From NCBI GenBank assembly GCA_900465675.1, contig UBJR01000014.1, forward strand, positions 17,584-81,583: 64,000 nt of DNA, written 5' to 3'. The first letter of the stretch is position 1. Each line of letters begins with the position of its first letter. Positions 24,116-32,465 of this stretch are shown one piece after another. A model generated the notes under the pieces. The model had not been told where the DNA came from and made no database searches. It saw only the letters and a list, made by a program, of their open reading frames with translations. The translations under genes and the position numbers were made by a program. Origin of the DNA: Hyphomicrobiales bacterium. Lineage in GTDB: Bacteria; Pseudomonadota; Alphaproteobacteria; Rhizobiales; Rhizobiaceae.

Positions 24116-25450
24116 CTATGCAGGGAGCGTGACCCGTGCTTCGAAACCGGATTGCCTGCCGCTTGCCGGTGACAGCAGTTCCAGCGTCCCGCCCATCTGG
24201 GTGGTGATGCGGTCGGCAATCGCCAGACCGAGACCAGATCCCGGCGCGTTGGTCGCCCCCCGGCGGAAGCGCCGCTTGAGATTGCCGAGGTCTGCCGCAG
24301 AAATCACCGGACTGTCGTTGACCACGCGAATGGTGCCTTCCCCATCCAGTGAGACCGAAACCTCCTGCCCGGGGTCTCCATGAGAGAGGGCGTTTTCGAC
24401 CAGATTGCGGATAACGATGCCGAAGGCATCGACGTCGGCGTTGCGCACAAGCGTTGCGCCGTTTCGGGCCTCATAGGCGATGCGGCCCTCGGTGCGGCTG
24501 TCGCGGGCATAGTCGGTCATCAGCATGTCGAGCACCGGCTTCAGGTCGGAGGCTACATCGCTCTTGCCGATCCCGGCTTCGGCGCGGGAGAGCTGCAGCA
24601 GCTTCTCCGCCAGCCGGCTGAGATTGACCAATGAAGTCTCAACCTGCTTGGCCCGCTGCCGCACCGGGCCGGGCGGAAGCTCTTCTGCAAGTCGCTGCGT
24701 CTGCGCCAGAGCACCGGCGATCGGGGTGCGCAGCTCGTGCGCGCTGTTGGCTGTAAATTCTCGCTCGGCTTCCAGCGCCGACCGCAGCCGGGCCAGCAGC
24801 AGATTGACGGAACGGCCGATCGGTTTGATCTCGCGGGGCAGGCTGCCGCTCTCGATCGGCGCCATGTTGCCACCGTCCTTGGTGGCAATGTCCTGGCGCA
24901 GTGTTTCGATCGGTTTCAACGCGCGGCCGACCACGAACCAGACGGCGAAGATGCTGGCCGGGATGAGGACGATGAGCGGCCAGAGCAGGGTGGCGGCACT
25001 TTCGCGCACGGCCTCGCGGCGATTGCCGAAGCGGTCGGCCACCTGCATGAACAGCGTGCCATCCGTCGTTGCCTCGGTGTAGATCCGATGCGTCTGGGTG
25101 TCATGAAAGCCGTGGACGAGTGGCGCATTGAAGGGCTCGGCCGGCGCGTCGTTGGAGCGGAGCACGACCTTGCCGGTTTTATCCCGCAGTTGATAGGTCA
25201 GATATTCGCGGCTGGCGGCGGTGTTCAGCATCGCAACGCTGCGCGGGTCGGTAACGGTGCGCTGGTCGAGATCGTCGACGATCAGTGCCAGCAGCCGCTG
25301 CGTCGTTTCTTCCTGAGCGCTGTCGAATATCTCCGAGAACTCGTGCTGCATGACGCGGATGCTGAGGCCGATGGCAATCAGCCAGAAGAGCACGACGATA
25401 CTGGTCAGCGCCAGGATCAGCGGCCGGGTGATGCTCGGTTCGCGTCTCAT
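24116..25450 (-). CDS. Sensor histidine kinase, QseC/TctE-like
   Basis: A 444-residue membrane kinase. Spans at about 13-33 and 155-175 enclose a periplasmic sensor of about 120 residues, followed by HAMP, the phospho-acceptor His238 (ANSAHELRTPIAG), the N box NLVENALSHGDPGQ and the G box GSGLGLAIADRI. The ATG at 25450 overlaps the regulator stop as ATGA, so the two are translationally coupled. The sensor region is of the QseC/2CSK-N type, often responding to metals, organic acids or quorum-like signals; the actual signal is unknown. Confidence 0.92.
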   Translation of the reverse strand: MRREPSITRPLILALTSIVVLFWLIAIGLSIRVMQHEFSEIFDSAQEETTQRLLALIVDDLDQRTVTDPRSVAMLNTAASREYLTYQLRDKTGKVVLRSNDAPAEPFNAPLVHGFHDTQTHRIYTEATTDGTLFMQVADRFGNRREAVRESAATLLWPLIVLIPASIFAVWFVVGRALKPIETLRQDIATKDGGNMAPIESGSLPREIKPIGRSVNLLLARLRSALEAEREFTANSAHELRTPIAGALAQTQRLAEELPPGPVRQRAKQVETSLVNLSRLAEKLLQLSRAEAGIGKSDVASDLKPVLDMLMTDYARDSRTEGRIAYEARNGATLVRNADVDAFGIVIRNLVENALSHGDPGQEVSVSLDGEGTIRVVNDSPVISAADLGNLKRRFRRGATNAPGSGLGLAIADRITTQMGGTLELLSPASGRQSGFEARVTLPA

Positions 25451-26106
25451 GCTTCGCCCAGCGTGTAGCCGATGCCGCGGGCGGTGCGGATGCGGTCCTT
25501 GCCGATCTTCTTGCGCAGCCGGCTGACATAGACCTCGACGGTGTTGCTCTCGATTTCCGATCCGAAAGCGTAGAGCGCCTCTTCGATCCGATCCTTGGGC
25601 ACGATCGCGCCGGGCCGGGCAACCAGCAGATCGAGCACGGCCCATTCACGGCTGGTCAGGACGATCGACTCACCAGCGACCGCAAGCTTGTGCTGGGGGC
25701 GATCGATCTCGATATCGGCGATCTTGATGATGGGGTGCGGATTGGCGCCGTAGCGGCGGGCCACCGCCATGATCCGGGCTTCGAGTTCTCCGAGATTGAA
25801 CGGCTTGACGAGATAATCGTCGGCACCGGCATTCAGCCCCTCAATGCGGTCGGATATCTGGTCGCGCGCCGTGAGGATGATGACGGGCACGGTCTTGCCG
25901 CGCCCCCTCAGCGCTTTCAGGAATTCGATGCCTGTACCGTCAGGCAGCTGCAGGTCGAGCAGGATCAGCCCGTAATCGACCGATTTTTCCGCCGCCTGCG
26001 CATCGCCGATCGTGCGCATCCAGTCGATGGCGTGGCCAGCGGCGGCCACATGGTCGCGCACCGCTTCGCCAATCATTCCATCGTCTTCAACCAACAGAAT
26101 TCGCAC
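25447..26106 (-). CDS. OmpR-family response regulator, QseB-like
   Basis: A 219-residue regulator starting at GTG 26106 behind GGGAGAAA. The receiver has the acidic pair ED at 7-8, phospho-acceptor Asp51 (LILLDLQLPDG), Thr in ILTARD and Lys in YLVKPF. The C-terminal winged helix ends ARGIGYTLGEA, as in the QseB/TctD group. It precedes and overlaps its kinase gene. ExoD lies divergently upstream, so exoD or the kinase operon itself are candidate targets, though no operator was identified. Confidence 0.93.
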   Translation of the reverse strand: MRILLVEDDGMIGEAVRDHVAAAGHAIDWMRTIGDAQAAEKSVDYGLILLDLQLPDGTGIEFLKALRGRGKTVPVIILTARDQISDRIEGLNAGADDYLVKPFNLGELEARIMAVARRYGANPHPIIKIADIEIDRPQHKLAVAGESIVLTSREWAVLDLLVARPGAIVPKDRIEEALYAFGSEIESNTVEVYVSRLRKKIGKDRIRTARGIGYTLGEA

Positions 26107-26291
26107 GCAATTTCTCCCTGGGGAATGAGTAGCGCCTGGCGCTGGCGGGGGTCAAGCATGGCGTGACGGCGAAAAATGGCCTTGCAATGGCCGCGATCGG
26201 GAACCGGCGCCGTCATGATGGCGGCACATTCAGCAGAGAAGGTTCATATTTGGATGGTATCAAGCACACGAAATCGAGTTTCTGGGGTTTT

Positions 26292-26951
26292 ATGACGATC
26301 GAAAGCATGGATATGGCGCGGGGGCGCCTGCCGCGTAATCCACGGCCGAGGGCGCGCCGCCTGTCTGCAATTCTCAGGCAGATGGCCAGTGACCGCTCGC
26401 GCGAGCGCATCTCCATCCGGGATATTTTCGAAACGATGGGCGACCGGGCGATCGGCGCTCTGATGCTGGTTTTCGCGCTGCCGAACCTCGTGCCGACGCC
26501 GCCCGGCACCTCGGCGATCCTCGGGGCGCCGCTGCTCTTTCTTGCCGCCCAGTTGACCTTCGGCCTCAGACCATGGCTGCCGAAGGTGATTGCCGACCGG
26601 TCGATGCGCCGCGAGGATTTCGAGGCGATCATTTCGCGTATCCATCGGAAGCTTGCTTTCGCCGAGCGGATGCTGAAGCCGCGGCTTTCGGTGCTTGTCG
26701 AGCCGCCGGCAGAATATCTTGCCGGCTTCCTCTGTCTGGTGATGGCGATCATCCTGACGCTGCCGATTCCGCTTGGGAATATGCTGCCGGCGCTGGCGAT
26801 CTGCCTGTTCTCCTTCGGTATTCTCGGCCGCGACGGCTTGTTCGTAATCCTCGGCGTGATCGCTGCCGGACTGTCGGCGACCGTCGTCGGCGGGATGGTC
26901 TATGGGATCATCAAGGCGGCAGCTTTCGTCATCGCCAACTGGTTTGCCTGA
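26292..26951 (+). CDS. exoD: ExoD-family exopolysaccharide synthesis protein
   Basis: A 219-residue membrane protein of the ExoD family. The family signature is the segment GDRAIGALMLVFALPNLVPTPPGTS near residue 47, followed by several hydrophobic spans to the C-terminus. In Sinorhizobium meliloti exoD mutants are altered in exopolysaccharide and alkaline tolerance and invade nodules poorly. The ATG at 26292 is my choice because the upstream part of the frame (from 26163) looks non-coding and the known proteins start close to here. Its biochemical function is not established. Confidence 0.85.
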   Translation: MTIESMDMARGRLPRNPRPRARRLSAILRQMASDRSRERISIRDIFETMGDRAIGALMLVFALPNLVPTPPGTSAILGAPLLFLAAQLTFGLRPWLPKVIADRSMRREDFEAIISRIHRKLAFAERMLKPRLSVLVEPPAEYLAGFLCLVMAIILTLPIPLGNMLPALAICLFSFGILGRDGLFVILGVIAAGLSATVVGGMVYGIIKAAAFVIANWFA

Positions 26952-27092
26952 CAGGTCGCCAAGACGAAATCTGTCACGCATTTCTTCAACACACTCGACA
27001 TTTGCCCATTTTTGTTTTGATCTGGCGCATTAGAGATTCATGGTCATATTCACCCGGTAGAACGCCGGCTTATTTTGCGCGGTAGAAGCTAG

Positions 27093-28046
27093 ATGGCAAA
27101 GAGAACCGATACTCCGGGACGGCTGGATGACGCGGCGCGAGCAGGGTGGCTCTATTATGTTGCGGGCCGGACGCAGGATGAGATTGCTTCGACGATGGGC
27201 ATCTCGCGCCAGTCGGCACAGCGTCTCGTTTCGCTTGCCGTTGCCGAGAAGCTGATCAAGGTGCGGCTCGATCATCCGATCGCCGCCTGTCTCGAACTCG
27301 GCAATCAGCTGCGCAAGAAATTCGACCTGCGTTCCGTGGAAATCGTGCCCAGCGATCCAGGCTCTTCTTCAACGACGATCGGCATTGCCGAGGCGGCGGC
27401 TGCGGAAATCGAGCGTTGGCTGAAGCGGCCCGAACCGATCGTGCTTGCCGTCGGTACCGGCCGTACGTTGAAAGCGGCCGTCGATCAGCTGCCGCAGCTC
27501 GAATGTCCCGAACACCGCATCGTCTCCCTGACCGGAAACATCACGCCCGATGGGTCGGCAGCCTATTACAACGTCATCTTCAGCATGGCCGATGCGGTCA
27601 AGGCGCGGCATTTCCCGATGCCGCTACCGGTTCTCGTCACGTCGGCAGAAGAGCGTGAAATGCTGCACAGCCAGCAGCTGGTGCGCTCGACGCTGGAGAT
27701 CAGCTCGCAGTCGGATGTCACCTTCGTCGGTATCGGGGAACTGGGCATCGACGGGCCGCTCTGCGTCGACGGTTTCCTCGAGAAGGACGAGATGATGGAG
27801 CTGATGCGCAATGGCGCCGTCGGCGAGATCTGTGGCTGGATTTTCGACGGTGACGGCAAGCTTCTCGACAACCCGATCAACGAGCGCGTTGCCTCGGCGC
27901 CAATTCCGCCGCGCGACTCATCGACCGTGATCGGAATCGCCAAGGGAAAGCGCAAATTCAAGGCGATACGAGCCGCCATCGTCGGCCGCCAGATCAACGC
28001 TTTGATCACCGATGAGGCAACTGCCGAGTTTTTGCTCACAGTCTGA
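27093..28046 (+). CDS. smoC: SorC-family regulator of the polyol operon
   Basis: A 317-residue SorC/DeoR-type regulator. Residues about 26-52 (RTQDEIASTMGISRQSAQRL) form the helix-turn-helix and the rest is the sugar-phosphate-binding SorC domain (AVGTGRTLKAAVDQLPQL). It lies directly upstream of smoEFGK-mtlK on the same strand, the arrangement found in rhizobia. Its stop codon sits inside an inverted repeat with arms TTTTTGCTCA and TGAGCAAAAA. The symbol is used by analogy with rhizobial polyol clusters. Confidence 0.85.
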   Translation: MAKRTDTPGRLDDAARAGWLYYVAGRTQDEIASTMGISRQSAQRLVSLAVAEKLIKVRLDHPIAACLELGNQLRKKFDLRSVEIVPSDPGSSSTTIGIAEAAAAEIERWLKRPEPIVLAVGTGRTLKAAVDQLPQLECPEHRIVSLTGNITPDGSAAYYNVIFSMADAVKARHFPMPLPVLVTSAEEREMLHSQQLVRSTLEISSQSDVTFVGIGELGIDGPLCVDGFLEKDEMMELMRNGAVGEICGWIFDGDGKLLDNPINERVASAPIPPRDSSTVIGIAKGKRKFKAIRAAIVGRQINALITDEATAEFLLTV

Positions 28047-28058
28047 GCAAAAATTATT
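28029..28058 (+). terminator. Hairpin at the end of smoC, terminator or operator
   Basis: TTTTTGCTCA (28029-28038) pairs with TGAGCAAAAA (28044-28053) around CAGTC, then TTATTTTG follows. The stem overlaps the smoC stop codon. It has terminator-like composition, but the core TGCTCA/TGAGCA recurs 100 bases downstream in the smoE promoter, so it may also be a regulator site. Confidence 0.5.
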
Positions 28059-28114
28059 TTGTTTTAAATCAACGCCATAAGTGTCCCTTTCGCTACCGCA
28101 GCAACGAATGCGGA

Positions 28115-28143
28115 TTGACATTCTGTGACCTCCTATGAGTAAT
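28115..28143 (+). promoter_or_regulatory. Candidate sigma70-type promoter of smoE
   Basis: TTGACA at 28115-28120 is an exact -35 consensus, followed by a 17-base spacer and AGTAAT at 28138-28143. The predicted start point lies close to 28150, leaving a leader of about 40 bases before the smoE ATG. No experimental support is available. Confidence 0.5.
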
Positions 28144-28149
28144 TGCCCA

Positions 28150-28168
28150 TGAGCAAAGCGAATGCTCA
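28150..28168. promoter_or_regulatory. Candidate SmoC operator at the smoE start point
   Basis: TGAGCA (28150-28155) and TGCTCA (28163-28168) are reverse complements with a seven-base spacer. The site would cover the predicted transcription start of smoE. The same half-sites in opposite order occur at the end of smoC. Confidence 0.45.
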
Positions 28169-28191
28169 CACTCATCTTCTGGGAGGAAGAT

Positions 28192-29502
28192 ATGACATTG
28201 AGAACTCTTCTGCTGGGCGCTTGCTCGGCACTGGCGTTTGCGGGCATGGCTTCGGCTGAAACGCTCACAATCGCGACCGTGAACAACGGCGACATGATCC
28301 GTATGCAGAAGCTGACGGATGACTTCAAAAAATCCAATCCCGACATCGACCTGGAATGGGTCACGCTCGAAGAGAACGTGCTCCGCCAGAAGGTCACCAC
28401 TGACATCGCCACCAAGGGCGGTCAGTATGACGTTCTGACGATCGGCACTTACGAAGTTCCGATATGGGCAAAGCAGGGCTGGCTTCTGCCGCTCGACAAT
28501 CTCGGCGCCGACTACGATGCCGACGACCTGCTGCCGGCAATCCGCAGCGGTCTGACTGCAGACGGCAAGCTCTATGCAGCGCCGTTCTACGGCGAAAGCT
28601 CGATGGTCATGTACCGCAAGGACCTGTTCGAAGCTGCCGGTCTCAAGATGCCCGACGCTCCGACCTGGGATTTCATCGCAGACGCTGCGAAGAAGATCAC
28701 CAACAAGGACAAGGAAGTCTACGGCATTTGCCTTCGCGGCAAGGCCGGCTGGGGCGAAAACATGGCGTTCCTGACGGCCATGTCGAATTCCTTCGGCGCA
28801 CGCTGGTTCGATGAGCAGTGGAAGCCGCAGTTCGACCAGCCCGAGTGGAAGGACACGCTGAACTTCTACGTCAACCTGATGAAGGAAGCCGGCCCTCCGG
28901 GTGCTTCTTCCAACGGCTTCAACGAAAACCTGGCGCTCTTCCAGACCGGCAAGTGCGGCATGTGGATCGATGCCACCGTGGCAGCATCCTTCGTCAGCAA
29001 CCCGAAGGAATCGCAGGTTGCCGACAAGGTCGGTTTCGCTCTGGCTCCGGACAAGGGCCTCGGCAAGCGCGGCAACTGGCTCTGGGCCTGGAACCTCGCC
29101 ATCCCGGCAGGCTCGCAGAAGGTCGAAGCGGCTGAAAAGTTCGTCGCCTGGGCTACCAGCAAGCACTACACCGAGCTGGTCGCTGCAAAGGAAGGCTGGC
29201 TGAATGCACCTCCCGGTACCCGTTCTTCGCTCTATGCGAATGCCGATTACCAGAAGGCAGCACCTTTCGCGAAGATGACGCTTGATAGCATCAACTCGGC
29301 TGACCCGACCAAGCCGACCGTCAAGCCGGTCCCTTATGTCGGCGTCCAGTTCGTGGCGATCCCGGAATTCCAGGGCATCGGTACGGCCGTTGGGCAGCAG
29401 TTCTCCGCAGCGCTTGCCGGCCAGCTTTCGGTCGACCAGGCTCTTCAGAGCGCACAGCAGCTGACCACCCGCGAAATGACCAAGGCTGGTTACATCAAGT
29501 AA
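28192..29502 (+). CDS. smoE: Polyol (sorbitol/mannitol) ABC transporter binding protein
   Basis: A 436-residue periplasmic binding protein with a signal peptide ending near residue 21 (AGMASA-ET). The ATG at 28192 has a full GGGAGGAAG site. The sequence is a family 1 extracellular binding protein with the SmoE-like end LTTREMTKAGYIK. In rhizobia and Rhodobacter the SmoEFGK importer takes up sorbitol, mannitol and often arabitol. It heads the operon and is followed by two hairpins, so it is probably made in excess over the membrane parts. Confidence 0.92.
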   Translation: MTLRTLLLGACSALAFAGMASAETLTIATVNNGDMIRMQKLTDDFKKSNPDIDLEWVTLEENVLRQKVTTDIATKGGQYDVLTIGTYEVPIWAKQGWLLPLDNLGADYDADDLLPAIRSGLTADGKLYAAPFYGESSMVMYRKDLFEAAGLKMPDAPTWDFIADAAKKITNKDKEVYGICLRGKAGWGENMAFLTAMSNSFGARWFDEQWKPQFDQPEWKDTLNFYVNLMKEAGPPGASSNGFNENLALFQTGKCGMWIDATVAASFVSNPKESQVADKVGFALAPDKGLGKRGNWLWAWNLAIPAGSQKVEAAEKFVAWATSKHYTELVAAKEGWLNAPPGTRSSLYANADYQKAAPFAKMTLDSINSADPTKPTVKPVPYVGVQFVAIPEFQGIGTAVGQQFSAALAGQLSVDQALQSAQQLTTREMTKAGYIK

Positions 29503-29521
29503 TAACCTCCTGAGAACGAGT

Positions 29522-29592
29522 TGGAATGCTTGACATTCCACTCAACTGGGCCGCCGAATTGCCCGAACTGCATCGGCGGCCCCCTTTTTTTC
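29522..29592 (+). terminator. Tandem hairpins between smoE and smoF, attenuator
   Basis: A small stem TGGAATG/CATTCCA (29522-29540) precedes a strong stem GGGCCGCCG (29548-29556) with CGGCGGCCC (29574-29582), followed by CC and seven T. This is a good intrinsic terminator, yet it lies within the operon 50 bases before smoF. Partial read-through would supply the permease genes at a lower level. Confidence 0.75.
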
Positions 29593-29641
29593 TTTGCTGC
29601 CCTGCAGCCGTTCGCCACTCCAGACATGATCGGTAATTGCC

Positions 29642-30514
29642 ATGGCAACGTTACACACCCGCTCAGCCGCGCGCATGATGATGGCACCTTCGGTCATTCT
29701 TCTGCTGCTGTGGTCGCTCATCCCGCTGGCGATGACGATCTACTTCTCGCTGCTGAACTACAATCTGCTCAGCCCAGGCATGGAAAGCTTTGTCGGCTTC
29801 CTGAACTATCAGTACTTCCTGACGGATCCAGCCTTCTTCTCCGCTCTGGCAAATACGCTGCTGCTGGTGCTCGGCGTCCTGTTGATCACGGTCGTCGGCG
29901 GTATCGCCTTCGCGATCCTGCTGAACCAGGACATCTACGGGCAGGGCATCGTTCGCATCCTGGTCATCGCGCCCTTCTTCGTCATGCCGACGGTGGCTGC
30001 GCTTGTCTGGAAGAACATGTTCATGAACCCGGTCAACGGGCTCTTCGCGCATCTCGCCAAGGCGCTAGGTTTGCAGCCTTACGACTGGCTGGCCAATGCG
30101 CCGCTTTTCTCGATCATCCTGATCGTCGCCTGGCAGTGGCTGCCGTTTGCCACGCTGATCATGCTGACGGCACTGCAGTCGCTCGATGAGGAACAGCAGG
30201 AAGCCGCCGAAATGGATGGCGCGGGTGTCGTTTCGAAATTCATCTATATCGTTCTGCCGCATATGGCGCGCGCCATTACCGTGGTCATCCTGATCCAGAC
30301 GATCTTCCTGCTTTCGGTCTTCGCCGAAATCCTGGTCACCACCAATGGCGGCCCCGGCACGCAGAGCACCAACCTGACCTATCTGGTCTATGTCCAGGCG
30401 CTCCTGCAGTTCGATATCGGCGGTGCTTCGGCAGGCGGTATCGTCGCTGTCATCCTCGCCAATATCGTCGCGATCTTCCTTGTCCGCCTCGTCGGCAAGA
30501 ACCTGGAGGCGTAA
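29642..30514 (+). CDS. smoF: Polyol ABC transporter permease
   Basis: A 290-residue membrane protein of the MalF type with six predicted spans. The EAA loop is near residue 192 (QQEAAEMDGAGVVSKFI). It follows smoE after an attenuator-like hairpin and is separated from smoG by one base. It forms the channel together with SmoG. Confidence 0.93.
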   Translation: MATLHTRSAARMMMAPSVILLLLWSLIPLAMTIYFSLLNYNLLSPGMESFVGFLNYQYFLTDPAFFSALANTLLLVLGVLLITVVGGIAFAILLNQDIYGQGIVRILVIAPFFVMPTVAALVWKNMFMNPVNGLFAHLAKALGLQPYDWLANAPLFSIILIVAWQWLPFATLIMLTALQSLDEEQQEAAEMDGAGVVSKFIYIVLPHMARAITVVILIQTIFLLSVFAEILVTTNGGPGTQSTNLTYLVYVQALLQFDIGGASAGGIVAVILANIVAIFLVRLVGKNLEA

Positions 30515-30515
30515 G

Positions 30516-31346
30516 ATGGCCCGTAAAGTCACCACCCAACGCAAGGTCATCATGACCGCGATCGCCTGGACGCTCGGGATACTGATCTTCTTCCCGATCC
30601 TCTGGACGTTCCTGACCAGCTTCAAGTCCGAAGCCGATGCGATCGCCTCGCCGCCGCAGTTCCTGTTCTTCCACTGGACGACGGAGAATTATGCGGAAGT
30701 GCAGAGCCGGTCGAACTATCTCGGCCACTTCATGAACTCAGTGATCATCTCCTTCGGCTCGACGCTGCTCGGCCTGATCATCGCCATTCCGGCCGCCTGG
30801 GCCATGGCGTTTTCGCCGACCAAGCGGACCAAGGACGTTCTGATGTGGATGCTGTCGACGAAGATGATGCCGCCGGTCGGCGCGCTCATCCCGATCTACC
30901 TGATGTTCCGCAACACCGGACTGCTGGACAGCCGCATGGGCCTGGTGATCGTGCTGACGCTCATCAACCTGCCGATCATCGTCTGGATGCTCTATACCTA
31001 TTTCAAGGAAATCCCTGGCGAAATTCTCGAGGCCGCCCGCATGGACGGTGCATCGCTCGCCAAGGAAATCATCTATGTGCTGACGCCGATGGCCATTCCC
31101 GGAATTGCCTCGACGCTGCTGCTCAACATCATCCTGGCCTGGAACGAAGCCTTCTGGACCCTCAACCTCTCTGCCTCGAAGGCAGCGCCGCTGACGGCCT
31201 TCATCGCTTCCTATTCCAGCCCCGAGGGCCTGTTCTACGCCAAGCTCTCGGCAGCTTCGACCATGGCGATTGCCCCGATCCTGATCCTCGGCTGGTTCTC
31301 GCAGAAACAACTCGTCCGCGGCCTGACCTTCGGCGCGGTGAAATAA
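30516..31346 (+). CDS. smoG: Polyol ABC transporter permease
   Basis: A 276-residue MalG-type permease. The ATG at 30516 lies one base after the smoF TAA, and GGAGG in the end of smoF is well spaced as its ribosome-binding site. The EAA loop is near residue 178 (LEAARMDGASLAKEI). The C-terminus ends LVRGLTFGAVK, as usual in this family. Confidence 0.93.
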   Translation: MARKVTTQRKVIMTAIAWTLGILIFFPILWTFLTSFKSEADAIASPPQFLFFHWTTENYAEVQSRSNYLGHFMNSVIISFGSTLLGLIIAIPAAWAMAFSPTKRTKDVLMWMLSTKMMPPVGALIPIYLMFRNTGLLDSRMGLVIVLTLINLPIIVWMLYTYFKEIPGEILEAARMDGASLAKEIIYVLTPMAIPGIASTLLLNIILAWNEAFWTLNLSASKAAPLTAFIASYSSPEGLFYAKLSAASTMAIAPILILGWFSQKQLVRGLTFGAVK

Positions 31347-31364
31347 GACGACAGGGAGAGAAAC

Positions 31365-32363
31365 ATGGGCAGCATTACCCTTCAGAAAGTCTCGAAGGTC
31401 TTCGGCGAAGCCAAGGTCATCCCTTCGATCGACCTTGAGATCAAGGACGGCGAGTTCGTCGTCTTCGTCGGACCATCGGGCTGCGGCAAGTCCACGCTGC
31501 TGCGGCTGATCGCCGGGCTCGAGGATGTCAGCGGCGGCAAGATCGTCATCGACGGCAAGGACGCGACCGAACAGGCGCCGTCCGAACGCCGCCTGGCGAT
31601 GGTGTTCCAGTCCTATGCGCTTTATCCGCATATGAGCGTGCGCAACAACATCGCCTTCCCGCTGAAGATGGCAGGGATGGACAAGGCTGAGATCGACCGC
31701 AAGGTCGGCGATGCCGCGCGCGTGCTGAACCTCACCGACTATCTGGAGCGCAAGCCGCGCCAGCTTTCGGGTGGTCAGCGCCAGCGTGTCGCCATCGGCC
31801 GCGCCATTGTTCGCCAGCCGTCGGCCTTCCTGTTCGACGAGCCGTTGTCGAACCTCGATGCGGCGCTGCGCGTCAACATGCGTCTGGAGATCAGCGAACT
31901 GCACCAGCAGCTGAAGACGACGATGATCTATGTCACCCACGACCAGGTGGAAGCCATGACCATGGCCGACAAGATCGTCGTTCTCAACCGCGGCAATATC
32001 GAGCAGGTGGGCTCGCCGCTGGAGCTCTACAAGAACCCGCGCAACCTCTTCGTCGCCGGTTTCATCGGTTCGCCGAAGATGAATTTCGTCAAGGGCCAGC
32101 TCGCCGCTCAGCTCGGCGCGCATACGATCGGCGTTCGCCCCGAACATGTGCTGCTGTCGCTGGAAAGCGGCGACTGGAAGGGCCGGGTCACGGTTGCCGA
32201 ACATCTCGGCTCCGACACGTTCCTGCATATCGATGTCGAGGGCATCGGTGCGGTGACCGCGCGTGCCGGCGGCGACTTCGCTGCCAAGGCGGGCGACACC
32301 GTCTATATGACGCCCGACAAGGCGCGTATCCACAAATTCAACGAGGGCGGCCTCGCCATCTAA
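31365..32363 (+). CDS. smoK: Polyol ABC transporter ATP-binding protein
   Basis: A 332-residue MalK-type ATPase. It has Walker A GPSGCGKST near 37, Q-loop MVFQSYALYPHM, signature LSGGQRQRVAIGRA, Walker B FLFDEPLSNLD and switch His in VTHDQVEA. A shortened OB/TOBE domain from about residue 240 carries GVRPEH. It starts after AGGGAGAGAAAC. It energises the SmoFG channel. Confidence 0.94.
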   Translation: MGSITLQKVSKVFGEAKVIPSIDLEIKDGEFVVFVGPSGCGKSTLLRLIAGLEDVSGGKIVIDGKDATEQAPSERRLAMVFQSYALYPHMSVRNNIAFPLKMAGMDKAEIDRKVGDAARVLNLTDYLERKPRQLSGGQRQRVAIGRAIVRQPSAFLFDEPLSNLDAALRVNMRLEISELHQQLKTTMIYVTHDQVEAMTMADKIVVLNRGNIEQVGSPLELYKNPRNLFVAGFIGSPKMNFVKGQLAAQLGAHTIGVRPEHVLLSLESGDWKGRVTVAEHLGSDTFLHIDVEGIGAVTARAGGDFAAKAGDTVYMTPDKARIHKFNEGGLAI

Positions 32364-32465
32364 GGCGGGACCGGGCCGGGGTGGCCATGCGGAGCGGGCG
32401 CGGTGCCCGGTCCGCCGAGACCTGGAGCGGGAGGCCGCTCCGGAAGACCTCAAGAGGACTGTATC

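Noticed and set aside
28093..29541. A 482-codon minus-strand frame over smoE
   Set aside because: The plus-strand frame encodes a clear binding protein with signal peptide and ribosome-binding site; the antisense frame has neither.
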